A stretch of 64,000 nucleotides of DNA. Source: Symbiopectobacterium purcellii (GTDB lineage: Bacteria > Pseudomonadota > Gammaproteobacteria > Enterobacterales > Enterobacteriaceae). A model generated the notes under the pieces. The model was not told the DNA's origin, made no database searches, and saw nothing but the letters and a program-made list of their open reading frames with translations. The stretch is from NCBI RefSeq assembly GCF_019797845.1, contig NZ_CP081864.1, forward strand, positions 1,984,001 through 2,048,000. Direction: 5' to 3'. The translations under genes were made by a program, and so were the position numbers. This document shows, piece after piece, positions 26,516 to 35,921 of this stretch; within the stretch, counting starts at the first letter, position 1; every line of letters begins with the position of its first letter.

Positions 26516-27610
26516 TTAATGGGTAACAATCACATCCAGTGCGCGCAGGTGCTCTGGTTGCCAGGAGAGCATTAATTCTGTGCCGGGCTTCCAGTGTGGC
26601 TGAATTTCGCTGGCAGGCAGTTTCACCATAAAGGACGATTGCCCTGCGACCTCCGTCATCATACGTACATGATCGCCCAGATAAATAAACTGCTGAATAC
26701 GCGCACGGACCTGTTCTGAACCGGCGGTCAGCGGATTGGCGTTGACGCGAATACGTTCCGGACGGATACACAGACTGATTTTTTTGCCGGGCGAACTCGG
26801 GCGAACCTTGAGGGCGTGTAAAATAGTGCCGTCGTCCAATGTTGCCAGATAGTAATCACCATCCATGCCGCTTTGCGTGGCAACCAGCGTATTATTTTCA
26901 CCGATGAACTGTGCAACAAAGGTGTTCTGCGGGCGTTCATAAATATCGCTCGGGCTGTCCATTTGCTGGATGATGCCATCATTGAACACGGCAACGCGGT
27001 TCGACATGGTCATGGCTTCGCTTTGATCGTGAGTCACATACACAACGGTCAGATCCAGTGATTCATGCAGCGCTTTAATCTCCAACTGCATGTGCTCGCG
27101 CAACTGTTTATCCAATGCGCCCAACGGCTCATCCATCAGCACCAGCTTCGGTTCAAAGACTAAAGCGCGCGCCAGTGCCACACGCTGTTGCTGCCCACCG
27201 GACATCTGCGCCGGGTAGCGATCCGCCAGGGCGGTCAGCTTGACGCGATCCAGAACGCGATCCACCTTCTCCTTGATATCACTCTTGTTCATACGACGAA
27301 TGGAGAGGGGAAACGCCAGATTCTCGGCAACCGTCATATGTGGGAACAGTGCATAGTTCTGGAACACCATGCCAATGCCGCGCTGGTGTGGCGGCAGGCT
27401 GTGCAGCGGGGTATCTTTCAGTAAGATTTCGCCTTGAGTGGGGGTTTCAAACCCGGCCAACATCATCAAACTGGTGGTTTTACCGGAGCCGGAAGGGCCC
27501 AGCAGGGTTAAAAATTCCCCTTCCTGGATGTCCAGATTCAGGTTCTTGACCACCAGACGATCGCCGTCGTAGGTTTTCTGAATATTCTTGAAGCTGACGT
27601 AGGTTCTCAT
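26516..27610 (-). CDS. ABC transporter ATPase, polyamine (PotA) type
   Basis: This 364-residue protein is the nucleotide-binding subunit of a spermidine/putrescine-class importer. It has Walker A (GPSGSGKTT), Q-loop (VFQNYALFPHMTV), the signature MSGGQQQRVALARAL, Walker B (LVLMDEPLGALD), the switch His in YVTHDQSEA, and a C-terminal TOBE domain. No permease or binding protein lies on its strand. The matching subunits are the divergent set at 32.5-35.7 kb, which has no ATPase of its own, so this is probably their motor. The start at 27610 is preferred over a TTG/ATG-type extension upstream. Confidence 0.92.
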   Translation of the reverse strand: MRTYVSFKNIQKTYDGDRLVVKNLNLDIQEGEFLTLLGPSGSGKTTSLMMLAGFETPTQGEILLKDTPLHSLPPHQRGIGMVFQNYALFPHMTVAENLAFPLSIRRMNKSDIKEKVDRVLDRVKLTALADRYPAQMSGGQQQRVALARALVFEPKLVLMDEPLGALDKQLREHMQLEIKALHESLDLTVVYVTHDQSEAMTMSNRVAVFNDGIIQQMDSPSDIYERPQNTFVAQFIGENNTLVATQSGMDGDYYLATLDDGTILHALKVRPSSPGKKISLCIRPERIRVNANPLTAGSEQVRARIQQFIYLGDHVRMMTEVAGQSSFMVKLPASEIQPHWKPGTELMLSWQPEHLRALDVIVTH

Positions 27611-27814
27611 GCGTCCAATCTCTCGCGTAACAGTATTATCACAGCCGTAATGCATAAAGCATGCCCACTCAATGAAATCGTTGTGTAACTAAGCGGTTAA
27701 AAGTCAAAACAGGGTGTGAACGGTTATTGTTATGCGCCATCGTGGGGCGTCATTGCGGTGGTTTGCTTGCGTGTGGTGCAGTGCGCCGCAGGAGCAGCGC
27801 ACGATAACGGGGCG

Positions 27815-29302
27815 CTACCGCGCCAGGCCGGGCAGGGTGCGCAGGCAGGCAACCACCACGTCAAAAGCGCGCACAATTTCACTCTCTTCGACGCTGGCGT
27901 ACCCCAGCAACAAGCCGCGTTCCGCAGTGGGGCGCAGGTAGTAGCTGGAGAGCGGTTTCACCATGACGCCGTGGCGAAGAATCTGCGTACTGAGTAATAC
28001 GTCGTCCACCTGTGCAGGCAGCTTTAACAACATATGCAGCCCGGCATTGCTGCGATCGCCGACATACTCGCTGCCAAGGTGGCTTTCAATCAGTTGCGTC
28101 AATAGCGCGCGTCGCCGGGCATAAAGCAAACGCATACGGCGAATATGTGCCGCATAGTGGCCTTCACGAATAAACTCACTCAGGGTCGATTGCGTTAGCC
28201 AGTGTCCACCACGGTACAGTTCGGCGTGGGCGATTTTGAGTTCCTGTGCCAACTGCGGTGGCAGCACCATATAGCTGACGCGCAAACCGGGATAGAGCGT
28301 CTTGCTGAAGGTGCCGATGTAGATCACCGGTGCATTTCTGTTCAGCCCTTGCAGCGCGGGCACCGGGTTGCCGGAGAAGCGGAATTCGCTGTCATAATCA
28401 TCTTCCACGATCCAGCTATTGTGCTCTTGTGCTAGTGCCAACAGCCGTTGGCGGCGTGCCAGACTCATCACGGCACCCAGCGGGTACTGGTGCGACGGGG
28501 TTACGCAAACCAGACGCGGCGCGCGTCCGGGGGGCGGCGTTTCCGGTGGCGCCATCCCTTGATCGTCCACGGCAATGGGCGTCACGCGTAATCCATTAAT
28601 GGTCAGCACGTTACGCATCCCCCAGTAGCAGGGGTCTTCAATCCATGCGGTATCACCGGGGTTACACAGCATCTTGGCCAGCAGGTCCATGCCCTGGTGG
28701 GTGCCTTCGGTGATCAGTACTTGCTCCGGCGTGCACTCCACTGAGCGAGCCACGCGCAGATACTCCGTCAGAGCCAATTGCAACTCTGGGCTGCCACCCA
28801 TCGGTGAATAAGAGAGCTGTTCCGGCTTCATGCGTCGCATCAAGCGTGTTTGCGTGCGTCGCCAGAGATCGTGCGGAAAACTGGCAATATCGGGAATGCC
28901 TGGCATAAACGCGCCCCACTGGCGTGCTGAAGCACCGGCGTAACCTAGCAGGTTCATTCCGCGCCGAGACAGCGCCGGGGCAGCAGCATGTGAAGCGCCT
29001 TCCTGCGCATCAGGTACCCGCTCCATATTGCCATCCGGCAGTTGCTCGGTGACAAAAGTGCCGCTGCCGGGCCGGGTTTCGATATATCCCTCCGCCAGCA
29101 GTTGTTCATAGGTGGCCAGGACCGTGTTGCGTGACAGGCTGAGCTGCTGCGCCAGATCGCGGGATGAGGGTAAACGACAGCCCGGCGTGATAGCGCGCGC
29201 CAGTATCGCCTGGCGCAGCGTATCGTATAGCCGCTTGTTCAGCGTGCCTGACGTCTGTTTGGCTAACCGTTGCATCAATAAGTCGGTAAGCAGCGAGCGC
29301 AA
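27815..29302 (-). CDS. MocR/GabR-type regulator (GntR HTH fused to aminotransferase fold)
   Basis: A winged helix (PSSRDLAQQLSLSRNTVLATYEQLLAEGYIETRPGSGTFV) is followed by a class I aminotransferase-like domain with the PLP-binding lysine in GTFSKTLYPGLRVSY. MocR proteins use PLP and an amino-group effector to control nearby amino-acid or vitamin B6 genes. It is divergent from the puuE-gabD pair, so GABA is a likely effector, as for GabR; this is inference. I chose the TTG start at 29302 (MRSLLTDLLMQRL) because GAGGGA lies seven bases upstream. TTG at 29317 and ATG at 29275 are alternatives. Confidence 0.88.
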   Translation of the reverse strand: MRSLLTDLLMQRLAKQTSGTLNKRLYDTLRQAILARAITPGCRLPSSRDLAQQLSLSRNTVLATYEQLLAEGYIETRPGSGTFVTEQLPDGNMERVPDAQEGASHAAAPALSRRGMNLLGYAGASARQWGAFMPGIPDIASFPHDLWRRTQTRLMRRMKPEQLSYSPMGGSPELQLALTEYLRVARSVECTPEQVLITEGTHQGMDLLAKMLCNPGDTAWIEDPCYWGMRNVLTINGLRVTPIAVDDQGMAPPETPPPGRAPRLVCVTPSHQYPLGAVMSLARRQRLLALAQEHNSWIVEDDYDSEFRFSGNPVPALQGLNRNAPVIYIGTFSKTLYPGLRVSYMVLPPQLAQELKIAHAELYRGGHWLTQSTLSEFIREGHYAAHIRRMRLLYARRRALLTQLIESHLGSEYVGDRSNAGLHMLLKLPAQVDDVLLSTQILRHGVMVKPLSSYYLRPTAERGLLLGYASVEESEIVRAFDVVVACLRTLPGLAR

Positions 29303-29326
29303 AAGTGGATCCCTCAAATTGTATGA

Positions 29327-29353
29327 ACTGGCTCTGGATTATAGGACCAGATA
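29327..29353 (-). promoter_or_regulatory. MocR gene promoter and probable operator
   Basis: The minus strand has a perfect TATAAT at 29338-29343. It is flanked by short inverted arms TCTGG / CCAGA and a further CTGG, so a regulator bound here would cover the -10 box. This fits autoregulation and shared control of the divergent puuE operon. Confidence 0.5.
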
Positions 29354-29458
29354 GCGCATAAATAGAATCAAATTTGATAACGGGTCTGTCGTCCTCTCAT
29401 TCACTGGCCCGTCAATACGACCTTGTGCTTTGGGTACGAACGTAATCGGGAGCTGAAA

Positions 29459-30724
29459 ATGAGTAATAGCGAATTGAACCAACGCCGTTTAGCCGCTACG
29501 CCGCGTGGTGTGGCTGTCATGTGTGATTTCTATGCGGCGCGTGCCGAGAACGCCACGCTGTGGGATGTGGAAGGTAACGAGTATATCGATTTTGCTGCCG
29601 GTATTGCTGTGCTGAACACCGGTCACCGTCACCCGAAAATTGTGGACGCAGTGCGTAAGCAACTGGATTGCTTTACGCATACGGCTTATCAGGTGATCCC
29701 TTACGGCAGCTACGTGGAGCTGGCTGAGCGCATCAATGCGCGTGCCCCGATCGAAGGAACCGCTAAAACCGCCTTTTTCACCACCGGTGCCGAAGCGGTA
29801 GAAAATGCCGTGAAGATTGCGCGTGCCTACACCAAACGCCCCGGTATCATCGCCTTTAACGCTGCGTTTCATGGTCGCACGCTGCTGACATTGACGTTAA
29901 CCGGTAAAGTGGCACCGTATTCTACCGGTGTTGGTCCATTCCCCGGTTCGATCTTTCATGCGCTGTATCCGAATGAAGCGCGTGGTATCTCGGTTGAACG
30001 TGCGCTGGAGAGCCTGGATATTCTGTTGCATACCGATATCGGTGCCGATCAGGTGGCAGCCATTATTCTTGAGCCGGTTCAAGGGGAAGGGGGATTTATC
30101 CCGGCACCGCCGGCATTCATCACCGCCATTCGCAAGCTGTGCGACGAACATGGCATCCTGTTGATTGCCGACGAAGTACAAACCGGCTTCGCCCGCACCG
30201 GCAAACTGTTTGCCATGGAATACTATGCGGAGAAAGCGGATCTGATCACCATGGCGAAGAGTCTGGGCGGCGGTTTCCCGATTTCTGGCGTTGTGGGTCG
30301 CGCTGACGTAATGGATGCACCTGGCCCTGGCGGATTGGGCGGCACTTATGCAGGCAACCCGCTGGCCGTTGCTTCTGCACTGACCGTGCTCGATATTATC
30401 GACGAAGAACAGCTGTGCCAACGAGCGCAACGCCTCGGGGCGCAGTTGGTGGAAACGTTGCAAGGTGCCAAGGCATCTTGTCCGGGGATTGTGGCGATCC
30501 GCGCCCAAGGGGCAATGGTGGCCGTTGAGTTTAACGATCCGGCGACGGGCAAACCTTCCGCTGAACTGACGCGCCGTTACCAACAGGCGGCGTTGGAACA
30601 AGGTCTGCTACTGTTAACCTGTGGGGTACACGGCAACGTGATTCGTTTCCTGTATCCGCTGACCATCCCCGATGCGCAGTTTCGTCAGGCGCTGAAGATT
30701 TTGACCAGCGTGTTGGCGAAGTAA
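29459..30724 (+). CDS. puuE: 4-aminobutyrate aminotransferase, PuuE/GabT type
   Basis: This PLP enzyme transfers the amino group of GABA to 2-oxoglutarate, giving succinate semialdehyde and glutamate. The 421-residue product resembles E. coli PuuE more than GabT. Its N-terminus (NQRRLAATPRGVAVMCDFYAARAENATLWDVEGNEYIDFAAGIAVLNTG) follows PuuE closely, and the length agrees. Active-site features are TTGAEAVENAVKIARA, FHGRT, IIEPVQGEGG-type loop, DEVQTGFARTG and the PLP lysine in MAKSLGGGFP. GGGAG precedes ATG 29459. It is followed after 13 bases by gabD and divergent from the MocR gene. Confidence 0.93.
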   Translation: MSNSELNQRRLAATPRGVAVMCDFYAARAENATLWDVEGNEYIDFAAGIAVLNTGHRHPKIVDAVRKQLDCFTHTAYQVIPYGSYVELAERINARAPIEGTAKTAFFTTGAEAVENAVKIARAYTKRPGIIAFNAAFHGRTLLTLTLTGKVAPYSTGVGPFPGSIFHALYPNEARGISVERALESLDILLHTDIGADQVAAIILEPVQGEGGFIPAPPAFITAIRKLCDEHGILLIADEVQTGFARTGKLFAMEYYAEKADLITMAKSLGGGFPISGVVGRADVMDAPGPGGLGGTYAGNPLAVASALTVLDIIDEEQLCQRAQRLGAQLVETLQGAKASCPGIVAIRAQGAMVAVEFNDPATGKPSAELTRRYQQAALEQGLLLLTCGVHGNVIRFLYPLTIPDAQFRQALKILTSVLAK

Positions 30725-30737
30725 CCAGAGGAATATT

Positions 30738-32189
30738 ATGCAATTGAAAAACAACGTGCTTTTCCGTCAGCAATGTTTGATTGACGGTGAATGGCAGAAC
30801 AGCGAACGCAGTGACACCCTGGCGGTGACTAACCCGGCGACCGGGGCAGTGCTTGGTTCTGTACCATTAGTGACGGCGTCACAAACGTCGATAGCCATCG
30901 CAGCAGCGGAAAAGGCGCTGGTGAGCTGGCGGGCGTTGACGGGGAAAGCCCGTGCCAGCCTGCTGCAAACCTGGGCTCGTCTGATCGTAGAACATCAGGA
31001 TGCGCTGGCGGCGATCTTGACGGCTGAGCAGGGCAAACCACTGGCGGAAGCCAAAGGTGAAATCACCTATGCCGCTTCCTTTATTGAGTGGTTTGCCGAA
31101 GAGGCAAAACGCATCGAAGGCAGCGTGTTGCAGACACCGCAAGGGCATCAACGTTTATTGGTGATCAAACAGCCGATCGGCGTGTGTGCGGCTATCACCC
31201 CGTGGAATTTCCCGGCGGCAATGATCACGCGCAAAGTGGGGCCGGCACTGGCAGCAGGCTGCACCATGATCGTTAAACCGGCTGAGCAAACGCCCTTTAC
31301 CGCGTTAGCGTTGGCGGAGCTGGCTAATCAGGCAGGCATTCCGCGCGGCGTGTTGCAGGTGATCACCGGTGAAGCGGCTGACGTGGGTAAAGTGCTGTGC
31401 GACAGCCCGGTGATCCGCAAGCTGAGTTTTACCGGGTCAACGGAAGTGGGCCGCATCCTGATGGCGCAGAGTGCGCCGACGGTGAAAAAATTGTCGCTCG
31501 AACTCGGTGGCAACGCCCCGTTTATCGTGTTTGATGATGCTGATTTGGAATCCGCCATCAAAGGCATTCTGGCCTCGAAGTTTCGTAACAGCGGGCAAAC
31601 TTGCGTTTGTGCGAACCGCATCTACGTACAGCAGGGCATCTACCCGGCGCTGAAACAGCGGCTGGTTGAAGAGGTTGAGAAGCTGAAAGTGGGTGAAGGT
31701 ACGCAGCCTGGTGTCACGCAAGGGCCGCTGATCGATGCTGATGCCGTCGATAAAGTCGAGCAACACATTGCCGATGCGCTGGGTAAAGGCGCAACGTTAC
31801 TGACCGGTGGCAAGTTGCATGCGCTGGGCGGCACGTTCTTTACGCCGACCGTGATTGCCGATGTTACACCGCAAATGCGCTTTGCGCGCGAATAGACCTT
31901 TGGCCCGGTGGCACCGTTGTTCCCGTTTAAGGATGACGCCGAGGTTATCGCCATGGCCAACGACACGGAGTTTGGTCTGGCGGCCTACGTGTATACCCGT
32001 GATGCGGTACGCCAGTGGAAGGTGCCGGAAGCGTTGGATTACGGCATGGTCGGTATCAATACCGGTCTTATCTCCAACGAAGTGGCACCGTTTGGTGGGG
32101 TGAAACAGTCGGGGTTAGGACGTGAAGGCTCGCGTTTCGGCATTGAAGATTATCTGGAGATGAAATATCTCTGCGTCGATTTATCGTAA
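30738..32189 (+). pseudogene. gabD: Succinate-semialdehyde dehydrogenase GabD with internal amber codon
   Basis: GabD oxidises succinate semialdehyde to succinate, the second step after PuuE/GabT. The frame has the NAD(P) site (TPWNFPAAMITRKVGPALAAGC), the catalytic Glu (LSLELGGNAP) and catalytic Cys (NSGQTCVCANR). At 31893-31895 a TAG replaces the GAG expected in the conserved EETFGPVAP block. The same frame then continues perfectly to a normal GabD C-terminus at 32189 (483 codons, E. coli 482 residues). The truncated 385-residue product lacks the C-terminal substrate and oligomerisation parts and should be inactive. It is a point nonsense mutation or a base error; suppression is possible but unproven. 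Confidence 0.9.
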
Positions 32190-32513
32190 TGCCAAGGTGG
32201 TACGGTTCAGAAACCCGTTTCTGGCCGTGCCGCATTCTGGCGCGATGTTCTGGCAGTCTCCGCCTTTTGCTGGTGCAGCGTGTAACACGATGCACCACAA
32301 CAAAGCAAAAAACGCGGTGTCAGGACAGTGTAGCCAGCCATAAAAATTCCCTATGCCTTTTTCAGGCTCCAATCGCGGTAATTCAGCTAATCAACCAGGG
32401 GGAATCCGAATTCATGGCACAGATTATGCTTTTTTTTGATGCATGATGCATCAAAAAAATTGTGATGGGTACAGCCCGCATTTTACGTTGACGAACTCTC
32501 CAGGAGCCGCACT
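32190..32513. other. gabD / binding-protein intergenic region
   Basis: These 324 bases have no supported gene. The one striking element is the long palindrome at 32431-32459. A clear terminator for gabD was not found, so partial read-through into the transporter genes is possible. Confidence 0.55.
32431..32459 (+). promoter_or_regulatory. 29-bp perfect palindrome, candidate GntR/FCD operator (site A)
   Basis: Two perfect 14-base arms (seven T, then TGATGCA T-type arm, mirrored) flank one central G. It contains TGATGCATCA at 32444-32453, the same 10-mer found at 35912 and 54417. T-rich on the left and A-rich on the right is the reverse of a terminator, so an operator for the genes from 32514 is more likely. 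Confidence 0.65.
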
Positions 32514-33575
32514 ATGTTGACCAAGAAGTTACCGTCCAAGATGTCCGCAGTGAAAAAAATGGCGCTCGGCGCGCTGGTTACTGCCATGGCTTCACAGGCC
32601 TATGCCGAAACCGTAACCGTTGTCTCGTTTGGCGGCTTGAACAAGGACGCTCAGGACAAAGCTTTCTACAAACCTTTCGCTGCGGCGGGCAAAGGCACGG
32701 TAGAAGCGGGTGAATACAACGGGGAGATGGCCCGTATTCGCGCGATGGTGGAAAACGGTCAGGTTGGCTGGGATGTGGTTGAAGTGGAAGGGCCGGAGCT
32801 GGTACGCGGCTGTAACGAAGGGATGTTTGAGCCGCTGGATTGGAAAAAACTGGGTAACCCTTCTGACTTTGTGCAGGGCGCGGTTTCTGAGTGCGGCGCA
32901 GGGATTTTCCTCTGGTCTACCGTATTGACCTATAACGCGGCCAAACTGCCGCAGGCACCGAAAAGCTGGGCCGATTTCTGGGATGTGAAAACCTTCCCCG
33001 GCAAACGTGCCCTGCGTAAAAGCGCCAAGTTTACGCTGGAGTTCGCGCTGCTGGCGGATGGCGTAAAACGCGAAGATCTCTATAAAGTGCTGGCAACCCC
33101 TGCGGGTGTTGACCGCGCGTTCAAGAAGCTGGACCAAATCAAACCGAATATCCAATGGTGGGAATCCGGCGCGCAGCCGCTGCAATGGCTGGTGTCTGGC
33201 GATGTGGTGATGACCTCCGCCTACAACGGTCGCGTTACTGCGGCACAGAAAGAAGGGCATGACTTCCGCATCGTGTGGAATGACAGTATTTACGATCTGG
33301 ACAGTTGGGCCATTGTTAAAGGCACCAAACACAAAGCGCTGGCAGAACAGTTTATTGCCTTTGCCAACCAGCCGGAAAACCAGAAAGTGTTTGCTGAGAC
33401 CATCCCCTATGGTCCAACGCACGTTAAAACGACCAGCCTGATTTCTCCTGACGTGGTGAGAAACCTGCCGACCGCGCCGGATAACCTGGCACAGGCCTTG
33501 CAAGTAGACACTGAGTTTTGGATTGACCACGGCGAAGAACTGGAACAGCGCTTTAACGCCTGGGCTGCGCAGTAA
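32514..33575 (+). CDS. ABC transporter substrate-binding protein, spermidine/putrescine type
   Basis: The 353-residue periplasmic protein has a signal peptide ending in SQAYA before ETVTVVSFGG. The mature protein is a PotD/YdcS-like type II binding protein (WDVVEVEGPELVRGCNEGMFEPLDW, TYNAAKLPQAPKSWADFWD, VVMTSAYNGRV). This class binds polyamines or related small cationic or amino compounds. The true ligand is unknown. AGGAG lies seven bases before ATG. It heads the operon with two permeases and follows palindrome site A. Confidence 0.9.
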   Translation: MLTKKLPSKMSAVKKMALGALVTAMASQAYAETVTVVSFGGLNKDAQDKAFYKPFAAAGKGTVEAGEYNGEMARIRAMVENGQVGWDVVEVEGPELVRGCNEGMFEPLDWKKLGNPSDFVQGAVSECGAGIFLWSTVLTYNAAKLPQAPKSWADFWDVKTFPGKRALRKSAKFTLEFALLADGVKREDLYKVLATPAGVDRAFKKLDQIKPNIQWWESGAQPLQWLVSGDVVMTSAYNGRVTAAQKEGHDFRIVWNDSIYDLDSWAIVKGTKHKALAEQFIAFANQPENQKVFAETIPYGPTHVKTTSLISPDVVRNLPTAPDNLAQALQVDTEFWIDHGEELEQRFNAWAAQ

Positions 33576-33611
33576 GTTGGTTTTGCCGTATCTGTGATTG
33601 GAGGTGAAAGT

Positions 33612-34883
33612 ATGTCCCAGAATAACCTGGCCGCGGCGCTGCCGCCAGCCAACGAAAGAGAAGGGAGCCCGCTGCTCAAACAGCAGCTTAAAACGGCCGA
33701 AGCGCTGTATAAAAAGCGTTCTTTGTTGTTGATTGCGCCGCTGTTCCTTTTTTTGGTGGTTAGCTTTCTCTTTCCGATATTTTCGATTCTGGGAAAAAGT
33801 ATCTCGAATCCAGAACTGCGGGAAGCCATGCCGATGACCATTGCCGCGTTGCGGCAATGGTCTGGCAACGAATTACCCAATGACGCGGCGTTTAATGCCG
33901 TGGCTGCCGATTTGCGCCAGGCGCGTAGCGCTGGGCAGGTTGCCATGATCACCAAACGCCTCGGCTACGAAGGATCGGATTACCGTACCCTGATTAACCG
34001 CACATTGCGCCAACTGCCTACGCTCGACAGCGGTAACGTGCGTGAACAACTGATACAAACGCAACCAATGTGGGGAGAGCTCTCCACCTGGCGCACGCTG
34101 GATCGCGCCTCGCGTCCTTTCACCAGCTATTACCTGCTGGCAGTGTTTGATCATCGCGTCGATCCGGCATCAGGAAACATTGTTGCCCAACCGCCGGAGC
34201 AATCGCTGTATGTTGATGTGCTGTTGCGCACGCTGCTGATGGCCGGTGTCGTGACGCTGCTGTGCGTTGGCTTCGGCTATCCGCTGGCCTATTGGCTGGC
34301 AAAACAGCCGACAAACCGCGCTAACTTGCTGATTATCCTGGTGTTGCTGCCATTCTGGACCTCGCTGATTGTGCGTACTGCCAGTTGGATTGTGCTGTTG
34401 CAATCGGGCGGACTGATTAACCGTGCCTTGCTAAGTATCGGCATTATCAATGAGCCGCTGGTGATGGTGTTTAACCGCATTGGTGTCTATATCTCGATGA
34501 CGCACATTCTGTTGCCGTTTTTGATCCTGCCGCTGTATGCGGTGATGAAGGGCATTTCTCCCAGCTATATGCGCGCGGCCATTTCGCTGGGTGCGCATCC
34601 GTTTGAAGCGTTCTGGCGTGTTTATGTGCCGCAAACCTACGCCGGGATCACCGCCGGTGCGCTGCTGGTGTTCATGATGGCGATCGGCTACTACATCACA
34701 CCGGCCTTGCTGGGTGGGCCCAGCGATCAGATGCTGAGTTACTTCGTGGCGTTCTTCACCAACACCACCATGAACTGGGGGATGGCGGCAGCGCTGGGTA
34801 CACAACTGCTGATTATCGTAACGCTGCTCTATATTGTTTATATTCGCGTGACCCGCACCGACGCCGAAGCGGCGGCGCGTTAA
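33612..34883 (+). CDS. ABC transporter permease, PotB type with large periplasmic insertion
   Basis: This 423-residue inner-membrane permease is longer than E. coli PotB (about 275). The extra length is a roughly 130-residue loop between the first membrane span (IAPLFLFLVVSFLFPIFSILG) and the second (LLRTLLMAGVVTLLCVGFGYPLAYWL). The EAA loop contacting the ATPase is visible at AAISLGAHPFEAFWRVYVP. The start at 33612 has a GGAGG site; a GTG 18 bases upstream was rejected. It is co-transcribed with the binding protein and the next permease. Confidence 0.9.
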   Translation: MSQNNLAAALPPANEREGSPLLKQQLKTAEALYKKRSLLLIAPLFLFLVVSFLFPIFSILGKSISNPELREAMPMTIAALRQWSGNELPNDAAFNAVAADLRQARSAGQVAMITKRLGYEGSDYRTLINRTLRQLPTLDSGNVREQLIQTQPMWGELSTWRTLDRASRPFTSYYLLAVFDHRVDPASGNIVAQPPEQSLYVDVLLRTLLMAGVVTLLCVGFGYPLAYWLAKQPTNRANLLIILVLLPFWTSLIVRTASWIVLLQSGGLINRALLSIGIINEPLVMVFNRIGVYISMTHILLPFLILPLYAVMKGISPSYMRAAISLGAHPFEAFWRVYVPQTYAGITAGALLVFMMAIGYYITPALLGGPSDQMLSYFVAFFTNTTMNWGMAAALGTQLLIIVTLLYIVYIRVTRTDAEAAAR

Positions 34884-34901
34884 GACGCAAGGAGAACCCT
34901 G

Positions 34902-35720
34902 ATGAGACAACAAGGTGCCGTGGTCCTGCGTTTATGGAAAGGCTTCTTTAATTTTTACGGTGCAGCGATGCTGCTGTTCTTGGTGGTGCCGGTGCTGGTT
35001 ATCGTGCCGCTGTCGTTTAATGCCGGCTCTTTTCTCAGCTATCCGCTGACCGGATTTTCGTTGCGCTGGTATCAGGAATTTTTCAGTTCAAGCGCCTGGT
35101 TAGGCGCGTTGGGCAACAGCCTGATGATTGCCCCGTTATCAACGCTGTTAGCCACGGTGCTTGGTGTGCTGGCCTCCATAGGTCTGGTACGCGGTGAGTT
35201 TCGCGGCAAAGCGTTGGTGATGGCGGTGCTGATCTCCCCGATGATCGCGCCGGTAGTCATTGTGGCGGTCGGGATGTTCTTTTTCTTCGCCAAACTTTCG
35301 CTGCTCAATAGTTATCTCGGCTTGGTGTTGGCCCATGCGATGCTCGGCGTCCCCTTTGTGGTGATCACCGTAACGGCCGTGTTGAAAAATTACGATCATA
35401 ACCTGACCCGTGCAGCCGCCAGCCTGGGCGCGCCACCGCTGTATGCGTTTCGCAAAGTGACGTTGCCGCTTATCGCGCCGGGCGTGTTCTCCGGTGCGCT
35501 GTTTGCCTTCGCCACCTCGTTCGATGAAGTGATCGTCACGCTGTTTCTCGCCAGTCCGCGCCAGCGCACACTGCCGCTGCAAATGTTTGCCGGTATCAGG
35601 GAAAACCTCGATCCCACCATTGCTGCTGCTGCCTCTATGATGGTGGGGGCAGCGCTGGTGCTGCTGATTGTGATGGAAGTGCTGCGCCGTCGTGCGGAGA
35701 AACTCAGAGGTGGTCGCTAG
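34902..35720 (+). CDS. ABC transporter permease, PotC type
   Basis: The 272-residue permease has six hydrophobic spans and the EAA motif AAASLGAPPLYAFRKVTLPLIAPGVFSGALFAFATSFDEV. It pairs with the upstream permease. AAGGAGA precedes the ATG. No ATPase follows it, so the importer must borrow one, most plausibly the divergent PotA-like protein at 26.5 kb. Confidence 0.9.
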   Translation: MRQQGAVVLRLWKGFFNFYGAAMLLFLVVPVLVIVPLSFNAGSFLSYPLTGFSLRWYQEFFSSSAWLGALGNSLMIAPLSTLLATVLGVLASIGLVRGEFRGKALVMAVLISPMIAPVVIVAVGMFFFFAKLSLLNSYLGLVLAHAMLGVPFVVITVTAVLKNYDHNLTRAAASLGAPPLYAFRKVTLPLIAPGVFSGALFAFATSFDEVIVTLFLASPRQRTLPLQMFAGIRENLDPTIAAAASMMVGAALVLLIVMEVLRRRAEKLRGGR

Positions 35721-35752
35721 TACGGTCAGTCGAGTACTGTTTTTTGATTGTG

Positions 35753-35788
35753 AGTCTCCCGCATTGGGTGTGAACTTCGCGGGAGACT
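35753..35788. repeat. Inverted repeat after the permease operon
   Basis: A 10-bp perfect inverted repeat (AGTCTCCCGC / GCGGGAGACT) with a 16-base loop. It lacks a T run on the right, so it may be a 3'-end mRNA structure and not a classical terminator. Confidence 0.45.
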
Positions 35789-35911
35789 GAAAAATCCGGC
35801 TGCCTAAACGCCGAAAATTTCACACCGCTGCCTGTATACCGTATGCAGAGCTTATCGGTGCAGATTTTGCTGAACAGCGTGCTGTTTCAGTTTTTTTTAA
35901 CGCTAAATTTA

Positions 35912-35921
35912 TGATGCATCA
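35912..35921 (+). promoter_or_regulatory. TGATGCATCA palindrome, candidate GntR/FCD operator (site B)
   Basis: This self-complementary 10-mer lies 20 bases upstream of the SDR gene start. It is identical to the core of sites A and C. Confidence 0.6.

Noticed and set aside
31893..31895. Pyrrolysine or other programmed recoding at the gabD TAG
   Set aside because: No GabD is known to use recoding, the position is a conserved Glu, and no decoding machinery is seen here.
32431..32459. Rho-independent terminator of gabD
   Set aside because: The T run precedes and the A run follows the dyad on the + strand, opposite to a terminator, and the loop would be one base. An operator reading is better.
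32592..33857. 421-codon open frame antisense to the binding protein
   Set aside because: It is a shadow of the binding-protein gene and of the permease start, with no family similarity or ribosome site.
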